A DNA stretch of 64,000 bases from Gilvimarinus algae (GCF_030518215.1 NZ_JAULRT010000027.1:1-64000), one strand, 5' to 3'; counted from the stretch's first letter, positions 52,433 through 62,037 are shown. Numbers and translations are program-made. Notes: generated by a model not told the origin, from the letters alone.

Positions 52433-53767
52433 TCAGAACCGCCAGTTGAGCTGCACACCCAGAATATCCACTGAGCTGTCAAACTCACCTGCCAGGGTCG
52501 CCTGAGTCCCCACCGGGGTGGTTTCGGTTTCGAGCAGCTCGGCATCGTCCACCATCAGATGGGCGTAGCTGACATCCAGAGACAGGGTTTGAGACAGGGG
52601 CCAGTGAAAGCCGGCAGCCAGCCAGGTACGGTCGGCGTCGGGAATGCGCGCACTGACGTGCTCGGGATTATCCTGCGGTGTCTCATCAAGTGCCACGCCG
52701 AAGCGCCAATTAAACTCACCGGGCGCGCCTAGAGTGGCGCCGAGTGCGTAGCGCATGGTGTCATCGTAGCGCAGATCGAGCTCGTCCACCGGCGCGCCGT
52801 TGTCGGATTTGACCACGCCAATGGCTTGGATGCTGCTCCAATTGGTTTGGGAGATATCCGCGTGAAGGGCAAAAGAAGGCGAAAGCCGCTGACTGATGCT
52901 CAAGGTCAGGGTATCGGGGAGCTCCACCTCCGCTTCAATGTCTCCCTCAAGCATGCTCAATGCGCCGGCGCAAAGGGTCCCGGTGGTGGGAGCAGGTGGT
53001 GCGCCTGTGGGATAACCGGCGCCCGGTGCGCAAGCGGCGTTGTACTCAAAACTCGCGTCACCCTCGAGCTTGTAGTCACCGCCCTGACGCCAGAGCAAAC
53101 CTATGCTGGTGTTCTCCGAGGGGGTGAACAAGACACTGGCGTCGAGCAGAAAATCATCGTCGTCGCCTTTGATCTTCGCACTGCTGTCGGTCGCCGTATT
53201 CGGCGCCAGGCCAAGGCTTGAGTCCACCTGATTTTCCAAAGTGGCCTCAATGGTCTGGTAGTTCACGCCCAGGCCAATAGCGAAGGCATCGCTGATCGCC
53301 CAGGAGGTAGTGACATTAAAGTTCACCACCTCAAGCTCACTGTCGGTGGCAGAGTAGCGACCCACCCAGTCCTCATCAAACCGGCTCGCCAGGCCGAAAG
53401 GCGCGTTGATCCCCACACCCACCGCAAAACCGCCGGACAGGGGGATCACCGCATAGAGGTTGGGAATATAACCGTACTCCTCCGTGGAGCCGTCGGTGCC
53501 AGGGTAAGTGGAACCGTTGTCGGTAAAGGTGGCATCGGTGGCCACCACGTTCAGCCCACCTGTGAGGCTCAGCCCCTCAAGCTTACTCATGCCCGCCGGG
53601 TTAAAAAAGACCGTGGTGGCATCGGTGACGTCCGAGGCCGTGCCCGCAAAGGCCTTACCCAGCTGGGCCGGGCTTTGCTCAAGCAGTTGAAAAGACGCAC
53701 CGTAAGACAGTCCCGACAGGGACGCCATGGCCGCAACCAGTGAAACTCTTTTAAAATTATTATGCAT
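52433..53767 (-). CDS. FadL-type outer-membrane transport protein
   Basis: A 444-residue beta-barrel protein with a signal peptide (1-23, SYGASF). The FadL hatch signature 'FFNPAGMSKLEG' is near residue 54, the C-terminal strand ends WRF, and the barrel is otherwise rich in alternating aromatics. It imports long-chain fatty acids or other hydrophobic compounds in family members. A cysteine pair in the middle (ACAPG and LCAGA) may form a loop disulfide. Single gene; convergent with the GNAT gene. Confidence 0.9.
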   Translation of the reverse strand: MHNNFKRVSLVAAMASLSGLSYGASFQLLEQSPAQLGKAFAGTASDVTDATTVFFNPAGMSKLEGLSLTGGLNVVATDATFTDNGSTYPGTDGSTEEYGYIPNLYAVIPLSGGFAVGVGINAPFGLASRFDEDWVGRYSATDSELEVVNFNVTTSWAISDAFAIGLGVNYQTIEATLENQVDSSLGLAPNTATDSSAKIKGDDDDFLLDASVLFTPSENTSIGLLWRQGGDYKLEGDASFEYNAACAPGAGYPTGAPPAPTTGTLCAGALSMLEGDIEAEVELPDTLTLSISQRLSPSFALHADISQTNWSSIQAIGVVKSDNGAPVDELDLRYDDTMRYALGATLGAPGEFNWRFGVALDETPQDNPEHVSARIPDADRTWLAAGFHWPLSQTLSLDVSYAHLMVDDAELLETETTPVGTQATLAGEFDSSVDILGVQLNWRF

Positions 53768-53891
53768 TGATCAATCCTCGTTTAGATACATCTGGACATA
53801 ATTCGAAGATGCTCTAAGCGTAGCAGATACCCAGAAAAAGTCAGCCACAGGCAGCGACCCAGATCACAGTGCCACCTTTATTCGGGGTAGA

Positions 53892-55514
53892 TCATTCCTT
53901 TGCCGCCGGCGGGGTCCAGGCCATGGGAACCAGCGGCTTGTCGGGTTGGGCCATAAAGTGTGGCGACATAATCTGCAAATCGGCACCGGCAAACTCATCC
54001 TGAATGTGTTGATGCAGCTCGGACAACACCGCCACCTGCGCCTCGGGGTCGTCGATGTGCACCAACAGGCGATACTCCACATACCAATCGCTCAGGGCGG
54101 TTTGCCGCACCTGGGGCTCAGGGGTTTCCCGCACCCCCTCGGTTTTTGCCGCCGCGCTCAACAGCAGGTGATGCACCTGGGGCCAAGGCGTGTCGTAACC
54201 AATGGTGACCGAAGTGGAGACGATCACCCCGTCGGGCTTGCTCAGGCGAGTATAGTTGGTACTGGTGGCGTTGAGCAGCACGGCGTTGGGAATGGTGATT
54301 TCTTCTTTTTTGATGGTTTTGATCTTGGTGGACAAGACTCCCACGGTGGTCACTGTGCCCTCGTACTCGCCGATGCGCACATACTCGCCCGGCTGAAACG
54401 CCCGGCTGTAAACGACAATGAGGCCGCCGAGCACCTGGCTGACAATCCCGGCCGAGCCCAGCGAAACAATCAAACCGATAAACACACTCACACCCTTGAA
54501 GGCCTCGGTGTCTGAGCCGGGTATATAGGGGTAGGCCACCACAATCGAGAAGAGCCACACCAGCACGACAATAATACGTCGGGTCGCTTTGGCGGTTTCC
54601 GGGTCAAACAGGGGGGAGCGCAGGCGCCCGCGCTCGATGCGCAAAAACAGATTGCGCACGATCTCACTGACCCCGGAGGCCATCCAGAAAATCAACACCA
54701 CCATCACCAAGTCGGGAATGGAGTGCAAAATCGCCAGGCCAATGTCGGAGGCAATACCGACAATATAGTCTGTCAGGCGATGACCAAAGCCCTTGGTAAA
54801 GGGAAACTGACGCAGCACATAGGTCAGCCACAGATAACTGAACAGGGCGATAATGCCGAACAACAGCAGCCTGGCAATCCCCGTCAAGAGCATCATCACA
54901 TAGGGCATCAACTGGATGCCGCCCACCTGAATCAAGCCGCCCGCAAGCTTGGGGTTGTGGTGGGCCTCCAACCAGCTGAGCAGCCGCTGCCGGCCGCGCT
55001 GGAGCAAAAACACCAACAACACAAAGCACGCCGTCGCCAGCGCCGAATAGAGCAGGCCAAACAGCAGCACCTTCGGTCGGGCCTGGGCGTCGCGGCGCTC
55101 AAGCCACTGGCGCAGGTTGTCCATCACCTGCTCAGCATAGGCCTCCAGGCCAACACCCATGGGCGCATCAACCGTCAAGAGCCCGATAATTCGCTCGTCG
55201 TTCACCATCACCCAGCCGCCGCGATACTGCTCTTCGATGACGGGCACAAACTCAATGCGATAGTGCGGCGCCACCGCAATAGCCCGCACCCGCTCCTGGG
55301 TATTGGCGACGCGGCTGACGGGAGAGAAATGCCGATAGGGCGCACGAAAGGTGGCGATCTCGATGCCCCACAAATTGAGGGGCGCCGGCTCAATCAGCGA
55401 CAAGCCATCGGGATCTTCCTCACCCGGAGGCTCTGGTGTTTCCGTTGCCTGCGCCCAGAGAGTTGCACAAAAAAATACACACAGAAACAGAAACCAAGAA
55501 GCCACCCTTGCCAT
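53892..55514 (-). CDS. Mechanosensitive channel of the MscS family
   Basis: A 540-residue inner-membrane protein with a signal peptide (1-22, LWAQAT). A periplasmic domain is followed by about four to five membrane helices and the MscS core: pore helix 'GLIVSLGSAGIVSQVLGGLI' (given in part: SLGSAGIVSQVLGG), beta domain 'FQPGEYVRIGEYEGTV', 'TIPNAVLLN' and the C-terminal alpha-beta domain. It would gate under membrane tension. It differs from MscS itself by its longer N-terminal part. Pro-rich end. Confidence 0.88.
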   Translation of the reverse strand: MARVASWFLFLCVFFCATLWAQATETPEPPGEEDPDGLSLIEPAPLNLWGIEIATFRAPYRHFSPVSRVANTQERVRAIAVAPHYRIEFVPVIEEQYRGGWVMVNDERIIGLLTVDAPMGVGLEAYAEQVMDNLRQWLERRDAQARPKVLLFGLLYSALATACFVLLVFLLQRGRQRLLSWLEAHHNPKLAGGLIQVGGIQLMPYVMMLLTGIARLLLFGIIALFSYLWLTYVLRQFPFTKGFGHRLTDYIVGIASDIGLAILHSIPDLVMVVLIFWMASGVSEIVRNLFLRIERGRLRSPLFDPETAKATRRIIVVLVWLFSIVVAYPYIPGSDTEAFKGVSVFIGLIVSLGSAGIVSQVLGGLIVVYSRAFQPGEYVRIGEYEGTVTTVGVLSTKIKTIKKEEITIPNAVLLNATSTNYTRLSKPDGVIVSTSVTIGYDTPWPQVHHLLLSAAAKTEGVRETPEPQVRQTALSDWYVEYRLLVHIDDPEAQVAVLSELHQHIQDEFAGADLQIMSPHFMAQPDKPLVPMAWTPPAAKE

Positions 55515-55561
55515 ACAAAGGTTCCCTGAAGGTGAGATTCTCTGGAATATAGCACAGCCTG

Positions 55562-55966
55562 CTAGCGAATTTTGCGAGCTCTGATATAGCTAAACCACAA
55601 AAAGAAGAGGCTGCCGAGAAAAAAACCAATAAAGGTTACAACAATGGCCGCCATCTGCAGGTTATTTGGCGCGGTATCGACAATCGCTTGCGCCCCTTCA
55701 CTCAGCCCAGCCGAAGCTGTCTTGGACTGTAAATCAAGCAAGAAACCCGAAACCACTTCTCCATTAACCCTGAGAATATTGACGACAAACAGGGTAAAAC
55801 CAATGTACAACAAGCTGACGATAAGGGTCATCACCAAGTTGAGATAGCGCGCCCCCAGGTGCGACAGGGCGATGATGCCAAAAGACACACTGGCCCAGAA
55901 CTGCATGACCTCCCAGGTTCGGTTCACGTATTCACTGGTCAGGTAGACGATTTCGTATTCTGTCAT
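55562..55966 (-). CDS. Three-helix membrane protein, hypothetical
   Basis: A 134-residue protein with three hydrophobic helices (about 21-40, 44-68 and 103-128) and a basic C-terminus (RARKIR). No family recognised. It reads the same strand as the MscS gene and ends 47 bases after that gene's start, so it is transcribed toward it and may be the first gene of a unit with it. Confidence 0.6.
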   Translation of the reverse strand: MTEYEIVYLTSEYVNRTWEVMQFWASVSFGIIALSHLGARYLNLVMTLIVSLLYIGFTLFVVNILRVNGEVVSGFLLDLQSKTASAGLSEGAQAIVDTAPNNLQMAAIVVTFIGFFLGSLFFLWFSYIRARKIR

Positions 55967-56167
55967 AGACGCTCCTTGCGGGTATTAGCCTTATTGTTTT
56001 GCGTATTATGGCACGCCTGACAACAATCGCCTGTTGAACTCACGGGCGCTGAGGTTCCGCTCATGATCGTCAAGCGTCAAGAAGGGTTAAGCCGTGTTTG
56101 CGCTGTCAAAAGCGGTTGGGTTTGATAGTAGACTGGCCTCTCTGATAACTCACTATGGAGAGCCGTC

Positions 56168-56578
56168 ATGAGTGACACCTCACGTCGACAATTTCTCGCA
56201 GGCGCCGCAACCGTTGGCGCCGTCGCCTTCGCCGGAGGCGCCGGCGCCGCCCAGAGCAAGAAAACCATGCCCCCCTTACTGCACAATGTGTATTTCTGGC
56301 TGAAAAACCCGGACTCCGACACTGACCGGGACGCGTTGATTGCCGGGCTGAAAACCCTGGCCGCCATTCCCACAGTGCGCGAGATCAGTATTGGCGTGCC
56401 CGCCTCCACCGAAAAGCGCGAGGTGGTGGATAACTCCTATCAGGTGTCTGAGCTGCTGATGTTTGATGATGTCGAGGGGCAAAACGCCTATCAGGTGCAC
56501 CCCATTCACAAAAAGTTTGTGGATGAATGCTCCCACCTGTGGGAAAAGGTCGTGGTCTACGACTCGATCGCGGTTTGA
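56168..56578 (+). CDS. Tat-exported Dabb-domain protein
   Basis: A 136-residue protein with a twin-arginine signal (residues 1-30, SRRQFLAGAA then Ala/Gly-rich, cleavage near GAAQS) and a stress-responsive Dabb ferredoxin-like domain. 'LLHNVYFWLKNPDSDTDRDALIAGL' is its first strand-helix unit (named by ends LLHNVYFWL, ALIAGL), and 'HPIHKKFVDEC' its late helix. Dabb proteins dimerise as alpha-beta barrels. Folding before export is implied by the Tat signal; a cofactor or metal is possible but not seen. Function unknown. Confidence 0.85.
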   Translation: MSDTSRRQFLAGAATVGAVAFAGGAGAAQSKKTMPPLLHNVYFWLKNPDSDTDRDALIAGLKTLAAIPTVREISIGVPASTEKREVVDNSYQVSELLMFDDVEGQNAYQVHPIHKKFVDECSHLWEKVVVYDSIAV

Positions 56579-56606
56579 CCCAGGCACCCGGCGGGTGCCA
56601 CCCCAA

Positions 56607-56637
56607 ACCAAAACGGCGCCTAGGGCGCCGTTTTGGT
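56607..56637. terminator. Bidirectional terminator, Dabb and SLC13 genes
   Basis: A 14-base perfect stem (ACCAAAACGGCGCC with GGCGCCGTTTTGGT) and TAG loop between two convergent genes. Confidence 0.9.
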
Positions 56638-56652
56638 GACATCCATCGGGGT

Positions 56653-58422
56653 TTAGAGTGCCAGCGGCCAGCCAACGGCCAACACCGTCACAGTGGTTAC
56701 CCCCACCAAAAGGCTCATGGGCAAGCCCGCCTTAATAAAGTCGGTAAAGCGATAGCCCCCGGGCCCATAGACCATGAGGTTGGTCTGATAGCCAAGCGGT
56801 GTGCTGAAACTGGCTGAGGCCGCCATCATCACCACCAGCATAAAAGGCTCTGGGTTCAGACTCGCCTTTTGCGTCATCTCCAGCACCACCGGCACCATCA
56901 AAATTGCAGCGGCATTGTTGGTGATGGATTCAGTCAGCATCCATACCGCCAGATAGGTCAGCACCAGAATCAGCAGCGGGTGCCCCATACCGATGGTCAA
57001 CAACCCCTCGGCCAACCATTGAGCCACACCGGTTTTGTACATGGCGTTGCCCAGGGCAAAAGACGCGGCGATGGTCAGCAGCACTGTCGGGTCGAGGCTT
57101 TTTTGCGCCTGTTGGGCCGAGCAGCAGCCGGTAACCATCATGGCGGCCGCCCCCAGCAGGGCCGCATTAAGCATGGACAGCAGACCCAGCGCCGCCGACA
57201 GCACAATAGCGACCAGAATCATCCAGGAGAGATAGGCCCGCTGATGGCGCGGAGGCTCTGTGCCCAGGTCGCTGACGAGCAAAAAGTCCTTGTTGTACTT
57301 TTGCCGACTGACAAACGCGGGACGCGCTTCCAGTAACAGAGTGTCGCCGGGCTTGAGCTTGGTGGTGCCGAGATTTCCCGGTACCCGCTCACCATTGCGT
57401 GCTACAGCCAGCACCGCGGCGCCGTAGCGCTCGCGAAAGTGCGAGTCGCGCACGGTTTGGTTAATACAGTGGCTGTGGGGCGAGATCACAGCTTCCACCA
57501 GGCGCCGCTCGCGCCGCTCACTGGCCAGCGTCAGCTCGCCATCGGTCGAGGGCACGATGCCTTTAATGCGCAGCAGGTCGGAAATGGCCTCGGTATTGCC
57601 GGCAAACACCAGGCGGTCGCCCGCCTGCAACAGTTCCTCCGAGCTCACCGCTGGCACAATAGCGCCCTGGCGCTCAATCTCCACCAGATAAATGCGCTTG
57701 AGATTACGAAGGCCCGCTTCTTCTACCGTGCGCCCCACGAGCGGACCATCCGAGGCCACAGCGACCTCAAGCGTAAACTCGCGCAGGTTACCAAACAGGC
57801 CTTTCTCGCGCCGGTCCGGCAGGCTCTTGGGAAACACAAAGTACATAAACAGCATACCCACCACCACCACGGGCAAGCCCACGACGGTAATGGAGAACAG
57901 CGAAAAACCCGTATTGCCGGTGAGTTCTTGATACTGGCCGTTGACCACCAGATTGGTACTGGTGCCAATCAGGGTCAGAGTGCCACCAAGAATCGCGGCG
58001 TAACTGAGCGGAATCATCAACTTCGACGGCGCGACATCAATACGCTTCGCCCAAGAGCGCACCGCCGGAATCATGGTGGCGACCACAGGTGTGTTATTCA
58101 GGAAGGCGCTTAACAGTGCCACAGGAAAGGCAATGCGCATCTGCGCCAGGCGGGTAGAACGAGGGTTACCCAGTACATGGGTCACCAACAAATCCACGCC
58201 ACCGGAGCCGTGAATACCCGCCGCCACCACAAACATGGCCGCCACGGTCAGTACGCCGTGATTGCTGAACCCGGCAAAGGCTTCATTCACCTCCAATACA
58301 CCGGAGACACTGAGAATGACCAGGACGCCCATCATCACCAGGTGAGCCGCTATGCGCGTAAAAATCAGCACGGCGAGCGCGCCCACAGCCAGGCCCAGCG
58401 ATAATAACCCCTGCCATTCCAT
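56653..58422 (-). CDS. SLC13-type transporter with two RCK_C domains
   Basis: A 589-residue membrane transporter of the divalent anion:Na+ (SLC13/CitMHS-like) group. The two membrane halves (about 1-190 and 380-589) show the ion-transporter repeats 'LNNTPVVATMIPAV' and 'TNNAAAILMVPVV'. Between them lie two RCK_C domains (about 200-290 and 300-375), seen as 'LVGRTVEEAGLRN...LLQAGDRLVFAG' and 'INQTVRDSHFRER...LKPGDTLLLEA'. Family members move citrate, succinate or sulfate; substrate here is unknown. ATG 58422 is preferred to GTG 58437. Confidence 0.88.
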   Translation of the reverse strand: MEWQGLLSLGLAVGALAVLIFTRIAAHLVMMGVLVILSVSGVLEVNEAFAGFSNHGVLTVAAMFVVAAGIHGSGGVDLLVTHVLGNPRSTRLAQMRIAFPVALLSAFLNNTPVVATMIPAVRSWAKRIDVAPSKLMIPLSYAAILGGTLTLIGTSTNLVVNGQYQELTGNTGFSLFSITVVGLPVVVVGMLFMYFVFPKSLPDRREKGLFGNLREFTLEVAVASDGPLVGRTVEEAGLRNLKRIYLVEIERQGAIVPAVSSEELLQAGDRLVFAGNTEAISDLLRIKGIVPSTDGELTLASERRERRLVEAVISPHSHCINQTVRDSHFRERYGAAVLAVARNGERVPGNLGTTKLKPGDTLLLEARPAFVSRQKYNKDFLLVSDLGTEPPRHQRAYLSWMILVAIVLSAALGLLSMLNAALLGAAAMMVTGCCSAQQAQKSLDPTVLLTIAASFALGNAMYKTGVAQWLAEGLLTIGMGHPLLILVLTYLAVWMLTESITNNAAAILMVPVVLEMTQKASLNPEPFMLVVMMAASASFSTPLGYQTNLMVYGPGGYRFTDFIKAGLPMSLLVGVTTVTVLAVGWPLAL

Positions 58423-58634
58423 GATATTCAGACCCACTTGTTGATAATAAGGCGGCGAGGATACCGGAAGTTGTCACAGGGGAAAAATAGTAATTTCTAC
58501 TAGCGATATAACAGCCGGCTCTAAAAATCCTAGTTGCTTGGGTCTGTTCACACTATTTGCGTCCATCCAGCGGTTCATGCACCATGACGTGCATCTTTTC
58601 TGACAACCACAAATACGAGAGCGCAGGGCAACAC

Positions 58635-59678
58635 ATGAGCACACGATTCAACCTGGCCCTGGCCTCCTACGGCATGTCCGGCCGGATTTTCCACGCACCT
58701 TTTATTGAGCAGCACCCGGGCCTGGTGCTGCACAGTATTCTCGAGCGCAGCCAGTCGCTCGCGCGCGAGCGCTACCCTAATGCCAAGATCGTTAGAGACT
58801 TTGCGGCACTGCTTGAGGATCCGGCCATTGATGTCGTTGTGGTCAATACGCCCAACACCCTGCATTACCCCATGGCGCGCGCCGCCCTTGAAGCGGGTAA
58901 GCACGTTATTGTGGAAAAACCCTTCACCGTATCGGTGGATGAAGGCAAGGCACTGATCGAGCTGGCCGAGCAGCGGCAGCTTATGTTGTCGGTCTACCAC
59001 AACCGGCGGCTGCAATCGGGGCACCTGACCGTTCGCCAGCTGCTGGAGCGCGGCGAGCTGGGCCAGCTCAATACCTTCGCCACCCACATTGATCGCTATC
59101 GCCCCGAACCGGGGCCCAAAAAATGGAAAGAAGACCCCAACCCGGGCGCAGGGCTGCTCTACGACCTGGGCTCTCACCTGCTGGACGAGGCGGCCATGTT
59201 GTTCGGCCTGCCCCTGGCCGTCACCGCCGATTTACGCTGCGAAAGGGAGCACGGCCAGGTGTGCGACTACTTCCAGCTGCGGCTGGATTATCCGCGCCAC
59301 AAATGCCTGCTGAGCGCCAGCATGCTCGCGCGTGAACCCGGTCCCGCCTACCTATTGCACGGCGACAAAGCCTCCTATTTAAAAGCCGAGGGCGATATTC
59401 AGGAGTCTCTGCTCGCCGCCGGCGCCATCCCCGACACCGACCACTGGTGCCGTGAACAACCCCACCAGTGGGGCTTATTACACAGCGAGCAAGGGCGGAG
59501 TGCTTACCCCACCGTCGACGGCCGCTACCAAGACTTCTACGACAACATCTACCGCCACTTGAGTGCTGGACAGCCCCTGAAAGTCTTGGCCGATCAGGCG
59601 CTGGTTACCATCGGCCTGATTGAAATCGCCGAACACAGCGCCCGTGAAAAACGCACCATAGTGCTCGGCGGTAGCTGA
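58635..59678 (+). CDS. Gfo/Idh/MocA family oxidoreductase
   Basis: A 347-residue NAD(P)-dependent oxidoreductase. The N-terminal Rossmann strand is 'LALASYGMSGRIFHAP' (a modified glycine-rich loop), and the catalytic EKP motif is at 94-96 (VIVEKPFTV). The C-terminal alpha-beta domain carries 'DLGSHLLDEAAMLFGLP'. ATG 58635 is chosen with AGGG before it; 26 in-frame codons upstream lack a site. Sugar or inositol-type substrate by family. Confidence 0.88.
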   Translation: MSTRFNLALASYGMSGRIFHAPFIEQHPGLVLHSILERSQSLARERYPNAKIVRDFAALLEDPAIDVVVVNTPNTLHYPMARAALEAGKHVIVEKPFTVSVDEGKALIELAEQRQLMLSVYHNRRLQSGHLTVRQLLERGELGQLNTFATHIDRYRPEPGPKKWKEDPNPGAGLLYDLGSHLLDEAAMLFGLPLAVTADLRCEREHGQVCDYFQLRLDYPRHKCLLSASMLAREPGPAYLLHGDKASYLKAEGDIQESLLAAGAIPDTDHWCREQPHQWGLLHSEQGRSAYPTVDGRYQDFYDNIYRHLSAGQPLKVLADQALVTIGLIEIAEHSAREKRTIVLGGS

Positions 59679-59759
59679 GCCCAGTGCCCGTGATAAAGCC
59701 TGAGAAAAGCGGCTGATATACAATAGCCGGCAACAACAACCCTATACGAAAGAAGTGCA

Positions 59760-60866
59760 ATGTCCTTGCCCCCACCCTCCGCGCAGTGCCTTATCGATTT
59801 TGATGGCGACCGAAACAATAACTTTACGCTCATCCGGCTTGTTCTTGCCTGGGCCGTACTCTACGGACACAGTTTCCCCATTCAGGGTGCCGAGGGATAT
59901 ACAGACCCTCTCAGATCCCTATTTCAGAACTCGACCTGGATTGGCGCTATCGCCGTGGAGGGCTTTTTTGCCATCAGTGGCTTTCTCGTAACAGCCAGCC
60001 TGCTCAAACGCGGCGCCATTGATTACGCAATTTCACGCGCACTGCGTATTTTTCCGGGGCTGGCGGTCTGCGTATTCGGGTGCGTATTTCTGCTCGGCCC
60101 TCTGGCAACCAATCTTTCGGCTAGCGAGTACTTCAGCCATGATAAAACCTACGACTACCTCAGCAACGCTCTGGCAGTTATGCGCATGCAATGGGACTTG
60201 CCTGGTGTATTTACCGAGAATACCCGCGACTCTATCAACGGCTCACTGTGGACGTTAACCGTAGAGGTACGCTGTTACTTGCTACTGATGATCGTCGGGC
60301 TCTTCGCGCTGCTCAAGTACCAGCCAATAGCCAGCATTTTCCTGCTGGCGCTGCTGTTGTTTTCAGTGGGTTTTTACAGCGACATCCCCTTAATCGGCTT
60401 CAACGAGCGCTGGGCCAGACCGGCCCTGTATTTTCTGGTAGGCGTGGCTTTCTATATTCACCGGCAATATATTGTCTTGCACTGGAAGCTGGCACTGGCA
60501 TGCCTGGGCTTGTGCTTCTTTTCTTTTGGCGAAGACTGGTACAAGTTTGTATTTCCCGCATGCTTTGTCTACCTGATTTTCTACGCGGCCTACGCCGCCA
60601 AGCACATTGACTTGGACAGAACCATGGGGGATATTTCTTACGGCGTCTACATTTATGCTTGGCCCACCCAGCAAGTGGTAGCGAGTCTTCTGCCCGATGC
60701 ATCCCCCTATACCAACACCCTTTTCGCAACTATAGTTACTGCCATTCTGGCCTGGCTTTCATGGAACTACATTGAAAAACCCGCCCTGTCACTGAAGCAA
60801 CAGCTGTTGCGCTTGCGGCACAAAGGCAAGGTATTGCCAACCAGACCAGGTGTTGAGTCACCCTAA
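59760..60866 (+). CDS. Acyltransferase 3 family membrane protein
   Basis: A 368-residue integral membrane O-acyltransferase with about ten helices, resembling the one at 10084. The first helix ends 'LFRLVLAWAVLYGHS'-like (here LIRLVLAWAVLYGHS with Arg...His), the 'FFAISGFLVTASLLKR' loop is conserved, and the last helix is followed by 'YIEKPALSLK'. Acceptor unknown; extracellular polysaccharide or lipid is likely. GAAAG lies before ATG 59760. It ends at a terminator-like hairpin. Confidence 0.87.
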   Translation: MSLPPPSAQCLIDFDGDRNNNFTLIRLVLAWAVLYGHSFPIQGAEGYTDPLRSLFQNSTWIGAIAVEGFFAISGFLVTASLLKRGAIDYAISRALRIFPGLAVCVFGCVFLLGPLATNLSASEYFSHDKTYDYLSNALAVMRMQWDLPGVFTENTRDSINGSLWTLTVEVRCYLLLMIVGLFALLKYQPIASIFLLALLLFSVGFYSDIPLIGFNERWARPALYFLVGVAFYIHRQYIVLHWKLALACLGLCFFSFGEDWYKFVFPACFVYLIFYAAYAAKHIDLDRTMGDISYGVYIYAWPTQQVVASLLPDASPYTNTLFATIVTAILAWLSWNYIEKPALSLKQQLLRLRHKGKVLPTRPGVESP

Positions 60867-60878
60867 GACAAAATAAAA

Positions 60879-60899
60879 AAGCCGCCCAATGGGCGGCTT
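60879..60899 (-). terminator. Terminator of the TonB-C-like gene
   Basis: A nine-base stem (AAGCCGCCC with GGGCGGCTT) with AAT loop. On the - strand it is followed by TTTTTTATTTT, a classic terminator; on the + strand only a few T follow. Confidence 0.88.
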
Positions 60900-60936
60900 C
60901 ACGACAGGAGCCAGGGTCTCTGGCAGTACCGATCCG

Positions 60937-61665
60937 TCAGTCGTTTTCGGGGTAGTTGACCACCGCGATGTAGTGCATATCCACCGCGTTTTCGCCGACA
61001 AAACCCGGAATGAAGCGGGATTTTTTCAAGGCGGTTTCGATCACTTTGGCATCGCGGCGGGCGCGGCCACTGGCCTCTACGGTGCGCACGCTTTCCACTT
61101 CGCCGTCGGCACTGACATCACCGACAATGCGCGCAAGGCGACCTTCATTGAAGAAAGGTTTGCCATTGCCGCTGGCACTGTAGGCACTGTACCAATCGGC
61201 CTGGTCGAGACGCTCTTGCGGTGCGATATAGTGAACGCCGTGTTCGCGCTGCAAGGTGCCGAGATTGGGCAACATCACCACATTGGGCTGCGAATCGTTG
61301 CGCGAGTAAACCACGCGGAAGGTCATGCGCACCGGAACAGCTTCACCGTCCACCTTGGCCGGGGAAAAGGCCAAGCCCTCAATGGCCCGCTGGGTTTGAC
61401 CCTGCAGATCATCGTAAGCGGCTTTGTCAAAGCAGCTGACATTGCTGGCAACACCGCTGACGGCGATGTCAGCCTGGCAATAAACCGCTATAGTTCTTTT
61501 ATCGGTGGCCATGGTTTCAGGGAGAACCACTTTTTGGCTGACTTGATCAACCGCATTGCCGAACTGGGCGGGTTGATACATGGAGCTCGCACTGCTGGAA
61601 AAAGGCAGTACCACTGCCAGAATCGCCAGTGAACCGAGCACTTTATTGGTTAGACGTGATTTCAT
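60937..61665 (-). CDS. Exported protein with TonB C-terminal-like fold
   Basis: A 242-residue protein with a Sec signal (about residues 1-28, SSASSM). Its C-terminal half ('RIVGDVSADGEVESVRTVEASGRARRDAKVIETALKKSRFIPGF', named by parts GDVSADGEVE and KSRFIPGF) has the layout of TonB-C-like domains. There is no membrane anchor or proline spacer, so it is not a TonB protein itself. The gene sits beside a TonB-dependent receptor. ATG 61665 with GAGG before it is preferred to the TTG two codons upstream. Function unknown. Confidence 0.7.
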   Translation of the reverse strand: MKSRLTNKVLGSLAILAVVLPFSSSASSMYQPAQFGNAVDQVSQKVVLPETMATDKRTIAVYCQADIAVSGVASNVSCFDKAAYDDLQGQTQRAIEGLAFSPAKVDGEAVPVRMTFRVVYSRNDSQPNVVMLPNLGTLQREHGVHYIAPQERLDQADWYSAYSASGNGKPFFNEGRLARIVGDVSADGEVESVRTVEASGRARRDAKVIETALKKSRFIPGFVGENAVDMHYIAVVNYPEND

Positions 61666-61671
61666 GCTCAA

Positions 61672-62037
61672 ATCCTCTCTCTACTGGGGTGAATCCCCGA
61701 CATCAGATTAGCGATATTCAAATAGGCTTAAATAGCGCTGTTGTTATAAAGAATATCACCGGCCTAACCATATCAATGTGAAATTATTATTACAGGTTTG
61801 TCTTTTTTCGGTGTTTTTTCGAAAAAATCCCGATTTTTTTACCTGTATAGCGAAAAAAATCGGTCGAAAAGGGGGCGCGACGCACATTTTTTGAGCGTTT
61901 TGCAGGCATCTATAACAAAAAAATCTAAGTGGTGTGCGCCAGGGCAGCGCAGTGCGGGCAAAAAAAAGCCGCTGACAGGCAGCGGCTGTTCGCCATCCAT
62001 GGCGTTATGGTGTTGCCTTTGGCACGTGAGGCTGGCT
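61672..62037. other. 366-bp intergenic stretch with AT-rich palindromes
   Basis: It contains a 14-bp perfect palindrome (TTTTTTCGAAAAAA, 61814-61827), an 11-bp inverted repeat around a 12-base loop (61830-61840 with 61853-61863), and the receptor's terminator at 61961-61987. A frame at 61798-62328 (+) is not called: it overlaps the receptor gene and has no ribosome site. Confidence 0.6.
61961..61987 (-). terminator. Terminator of the TonB-dependent receptor gene
   Basis: On the - strand: an eight-base stem (AGCCGCTG ... CAGCGGCT) with a short loop, then seven T. It lies 50 bases after the receptor's stop. Confidence 0.85.
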
